This document shows positions 62,525 to 64,000 of a DNA stretch of 64,000 bases, one piece after another. Made by a program: the position numbers and the translations under genes. The notes below the pieces were generated by a model. It was not told where the DNA came from, made no database searches, and saw only the letters and a list, made by a program, of their open reading frames with translations. The stretch lies in assembly GCF_000374425.1 (NCBI RefSeq), contig NZ_KB894367.1, forward strand, positions 1 to 64,000. Reading direction: 5' to 3'. The stretch comes from Acinetobacter tjernbergiae DSM 14971 = CIP 107465. GTDB taxonomy: Bacteria; Pseudomonadota; Gammaproteobacteria; Pseudomonadales; Moraxellaceae. The stretch's first letter is position 1. Each line of letters starts with the position of its first letter.

Positions 62525-63820
62525 ATGTCGAATATGATGAATAAGGCTCAAGGCTTCGGGCTATCACTAATCACAAAAATCGCAGGAAGCGAAGTACTTG
62601 ATCAACTCAAATTAAGAAAATTTGTAGAGAAATCATTATATCAAGGCTCAAAAACAGGCTTTAAAGTGCTAAATACAACACAAAAAGCATTCAAGCCTCA
62701 ACCTGTCGATAAACAACGCCTGCCAACTCAGGTCAATAAAAATTTATTCGATCTCAGCCTGACTGAAGAACAGCAGATGACTGTGGATGCTATGTCACAA
62801 TTTGCTGAAGAAGTTTTATATGCTTTAGCACATGATGCGGATCACAATGCTCAATTCCCTGAAGAGCTATGGCAGCATCTCGTTGATCTAGGTCTTAATT
62901 ACTATGCTTTGCCAGAAGCTTTAGGTGGTGTTGCTGCCGAACAAAATATTGTGAGTAACATCTTAATCGCTGAAAGTCTTGCAAAAGGTGATTTTAGTTT
63001 AACCGCTGGTCTACTTAGCACGTTCAGTGTGATTAATGCGATTACACGTTGGGGTTCTACCCAAGTTCAGTCTATGTATTTGCCTTGCTTTGCAGAAGAT
63101 ACAGATATTACGGCGTCATTCGCTTTTCAAGAAGCAACGCCTGCATTTAATCCATTCCAGTTAAAAACCAAAGCAACTGAAAATAATGGTCAATTGCTGA
63201 TTACTGGTGAAAAAACGTTAGTAATCCTAGGTGATACGGCAGATGTATTTCTCGTCAGTGCTGAGTTTAATGGTCAGCCTGATATTTTCATTGTTCAATC
63301 GAATGAAAGTATTTCAATCAAAGCTAATCCAGCAATGGGGCTAAAAGCAACTGAAACCGCAACACTTCAATTCAACCAAACCCCTGCTTTGCGTTTAGGC
63401 GATGCTGACTTTGATTACACTGCATTTGTCGATCTTGGAAACTTAATGTGGTGTGCCATGGCGATTGGTACAGGTGAAGCAATCAAAGCTTACTGTATTA
63501 AATATGCCAATGAACGTACTGCTTTTGGCGAACCAATCTCTCATCGTCAAAGTGTTGCTTTCATGATTGCCGATATGGCCATTGAAATTGATGCCATGCG
63601 TATGTTGGTTTTAAATGCAGCAAGCTTGGCTGAAGCAGGTAAACCTTTCCATCGTGAAGCGTATCTTGCTCGCTTACTTTGTGCTGAAAAATCAATGAAA
63701 ATCGGTACTGATGGCGTACAAATCTTAGGTGGTCATGGTTTTACCAAAGAGCACCCTGTTGAACGTTGGTATCGTGATTTACGTGCGACAGCAATCTTAC
63801 ATTCTGGCTTACATGCTTAA
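62525..63820 (+). CDS. Acyl-CoA dehydrogenase family protein
   Basis: This 431-residue flavoprotein has an atypical basic N-terminus of about 70 residues. The acyl-CoA dehydrogenase fold follows: FPEELWQHLVDLGLNYYALP, then ASFAFQEATP and the C-terminal NERTAFGEPISHRQSVAFM and QILGGHGFTKEHPVERWYRD. A catalytic Glu is expected in the last segment (GFTKEHP). It likely dehydrogenates fatty acyl-CoA. A second such gene follows by 15 bases, suggesting a paired system. Confidence 0.9.
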   Translation: MSNMMNKAQGFGLSLITKIAGSEVLDQLKLRKFVEKSLYQGSKTGFKVLNTTQKAFKPQPVDKQRLPTQVNKNLFDLSLTEEQQMTVDAMSQFAEEVLYALAHDADHNAQFPEELWQHLVDLGLNYYALPEALGGVAAEQNIVSNILIAESLAKGDFSLTAGLLSTFSVINAITRWGSTQVQSMYLPCFAEDTDITASFAFQEATPAFNPFQLKTKATENNGQLLITGEKTLVILGDTADVFLVSAEFNGQPDIFIVQSNESISIKANPAMGLKATETATLQFNQTPALRLGDADFDYTAFVDLGNLMWCAMAIGTGEAIKAYCIKYANERTAFGEPISHRQSVAFMIADMAIEIDAMRMLVLNAASLAEAGKPFHREAYLARLLCAEKSMKIGTDGVQILGGHGFTKEHPVERWYRDLRATAILHSGLHA

Positions 63821-63835
63821 TTTTGGAGAATAAGA

Positions 63836-64000
63836 ATGAACTTACAAAATCCGAAAAAATTTAAAATGTTGATTGATCAGGCACATGAAACTGCACTAAA
63901 TGTATTACGCCCCATTTCACGTAAATATGATAAAGCAGAACATGCATATCCAAAAGAATTAGATATGCTCGCTGCGCTATTAGACGGCATGAATGAAAGT
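63836..64000 (+). CDS. Second acyl-CoA dehydrogenase, 5' end only
   Basis: ATG 63836 has GGAGAA upstream and stays open to the window edge (55 codons): MNLQNPKKFKMLIDQAHETA, then LNVLRPISRKYDKAEHAYP. This is the usual start of an acyl-CoA dehydrogenase N-terminal domain. The rest lies outside the window. It would be co-transcribed with the preceding gene. Confidence 0.75.
   Translation, partial: MNLQNPKKFKMLIDQAHETALNVLRPISRKYDKAEHAYPKELDMLAALLDGMNES

Noticed and set aside
1-64000. CRISPR arrays, tRNA and rRNA genes
   Set aside because: No regularly spaced repeats, clover-leaf patterns or rRNA signatures were noticed on reading either strand. A dedicated scan was not possible.

Overview
The window looks like a chromosomal segment of an Acinetobacter species. 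The DNA is AT-rich. Several genes point to this genus: a two-domain mannitol-1-phosphate dehydrogenase/phosphatase (MtlD), a hydroxamate siderophore locus of the acinetoferrin/baumannoferrin type, and a DUF3649/PepSY/DUF3325 iron-uptake helper operon. No rRNA, tRNA or CRISPR array was seen. All calls were made by eye from sequence and memory of protein families; no search was run.

Layout. 1-1200: end of an unknown gene, a GC-rich patch, two sites resembling XerC/XerD dif sites, and decayed phage-like genes. 1203-3515: an UndA-like fatty-acid decarboxylase homologue divergent from a membrane diguanylate cyclase. 3595-10283: housekeeping genes on the minus strand (aroC, unknown, prmB, trpB, VWA protein, MoxR ATPase, small membrane protein, ycgL). 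10284-14370: an accessory insertion separating ycgL from rnd. It holds IS and prophage debris around one intact gene, a predicted pore-forming MACPF-like protein with a jacalin-like lectin tail. 14434-18066: rnd, recR, ybaB, metZ. 18183-25019: an alpha/beta hydrolase with a beta-hydroxyacid dehydrogenase, small proteins, a HIT protein, a porin and DUF genes. 25053-31166: lpxB, the DUF3649/PepSY/DUF3325 operon, a tiny Cys/His-rich coupled gene pair, a TauE/SafE exporter and DAHP synthase.

31228-35534 is a redox/lipid operon (crotonase, CrtI-like flavoprotein, ferredoxin-type reductase). It diverges from a TetR regulator, with a clear palindromic operator between them. 35665-39822 is a His-rich DUF2946 protein, a TonB receptor and a large PepSY membrane protein, probably a metal-uptake unit. 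39879-45250 carries the lower cobalamin pathway (cobS, cobC, cobT, cobU), plus a histidine acid phosphatase lipoprotein and a 2H phosphoesterase. 45330-47459 is mtlD, for mannitol as a compatible solute. 47681-58586 is the siderophore locus: two NIS synthetases, an N-hydroxylase, an acyltransferase, an unknown small protein, two MFS carriers and a TonB receptor, read leftwards from a promoter region with a Fur-box-like site. 58942-64000 holds ybaK, an unknown gene, an AarF/UbiB-type protein, a frameshifted DUF3800 gene and two acyl-CoA dehydrogenases, the last cut by the window edge.

The main themes are iron and metal acquisition, plus an accessory island in which phage debris surrounds a candidate toxin.
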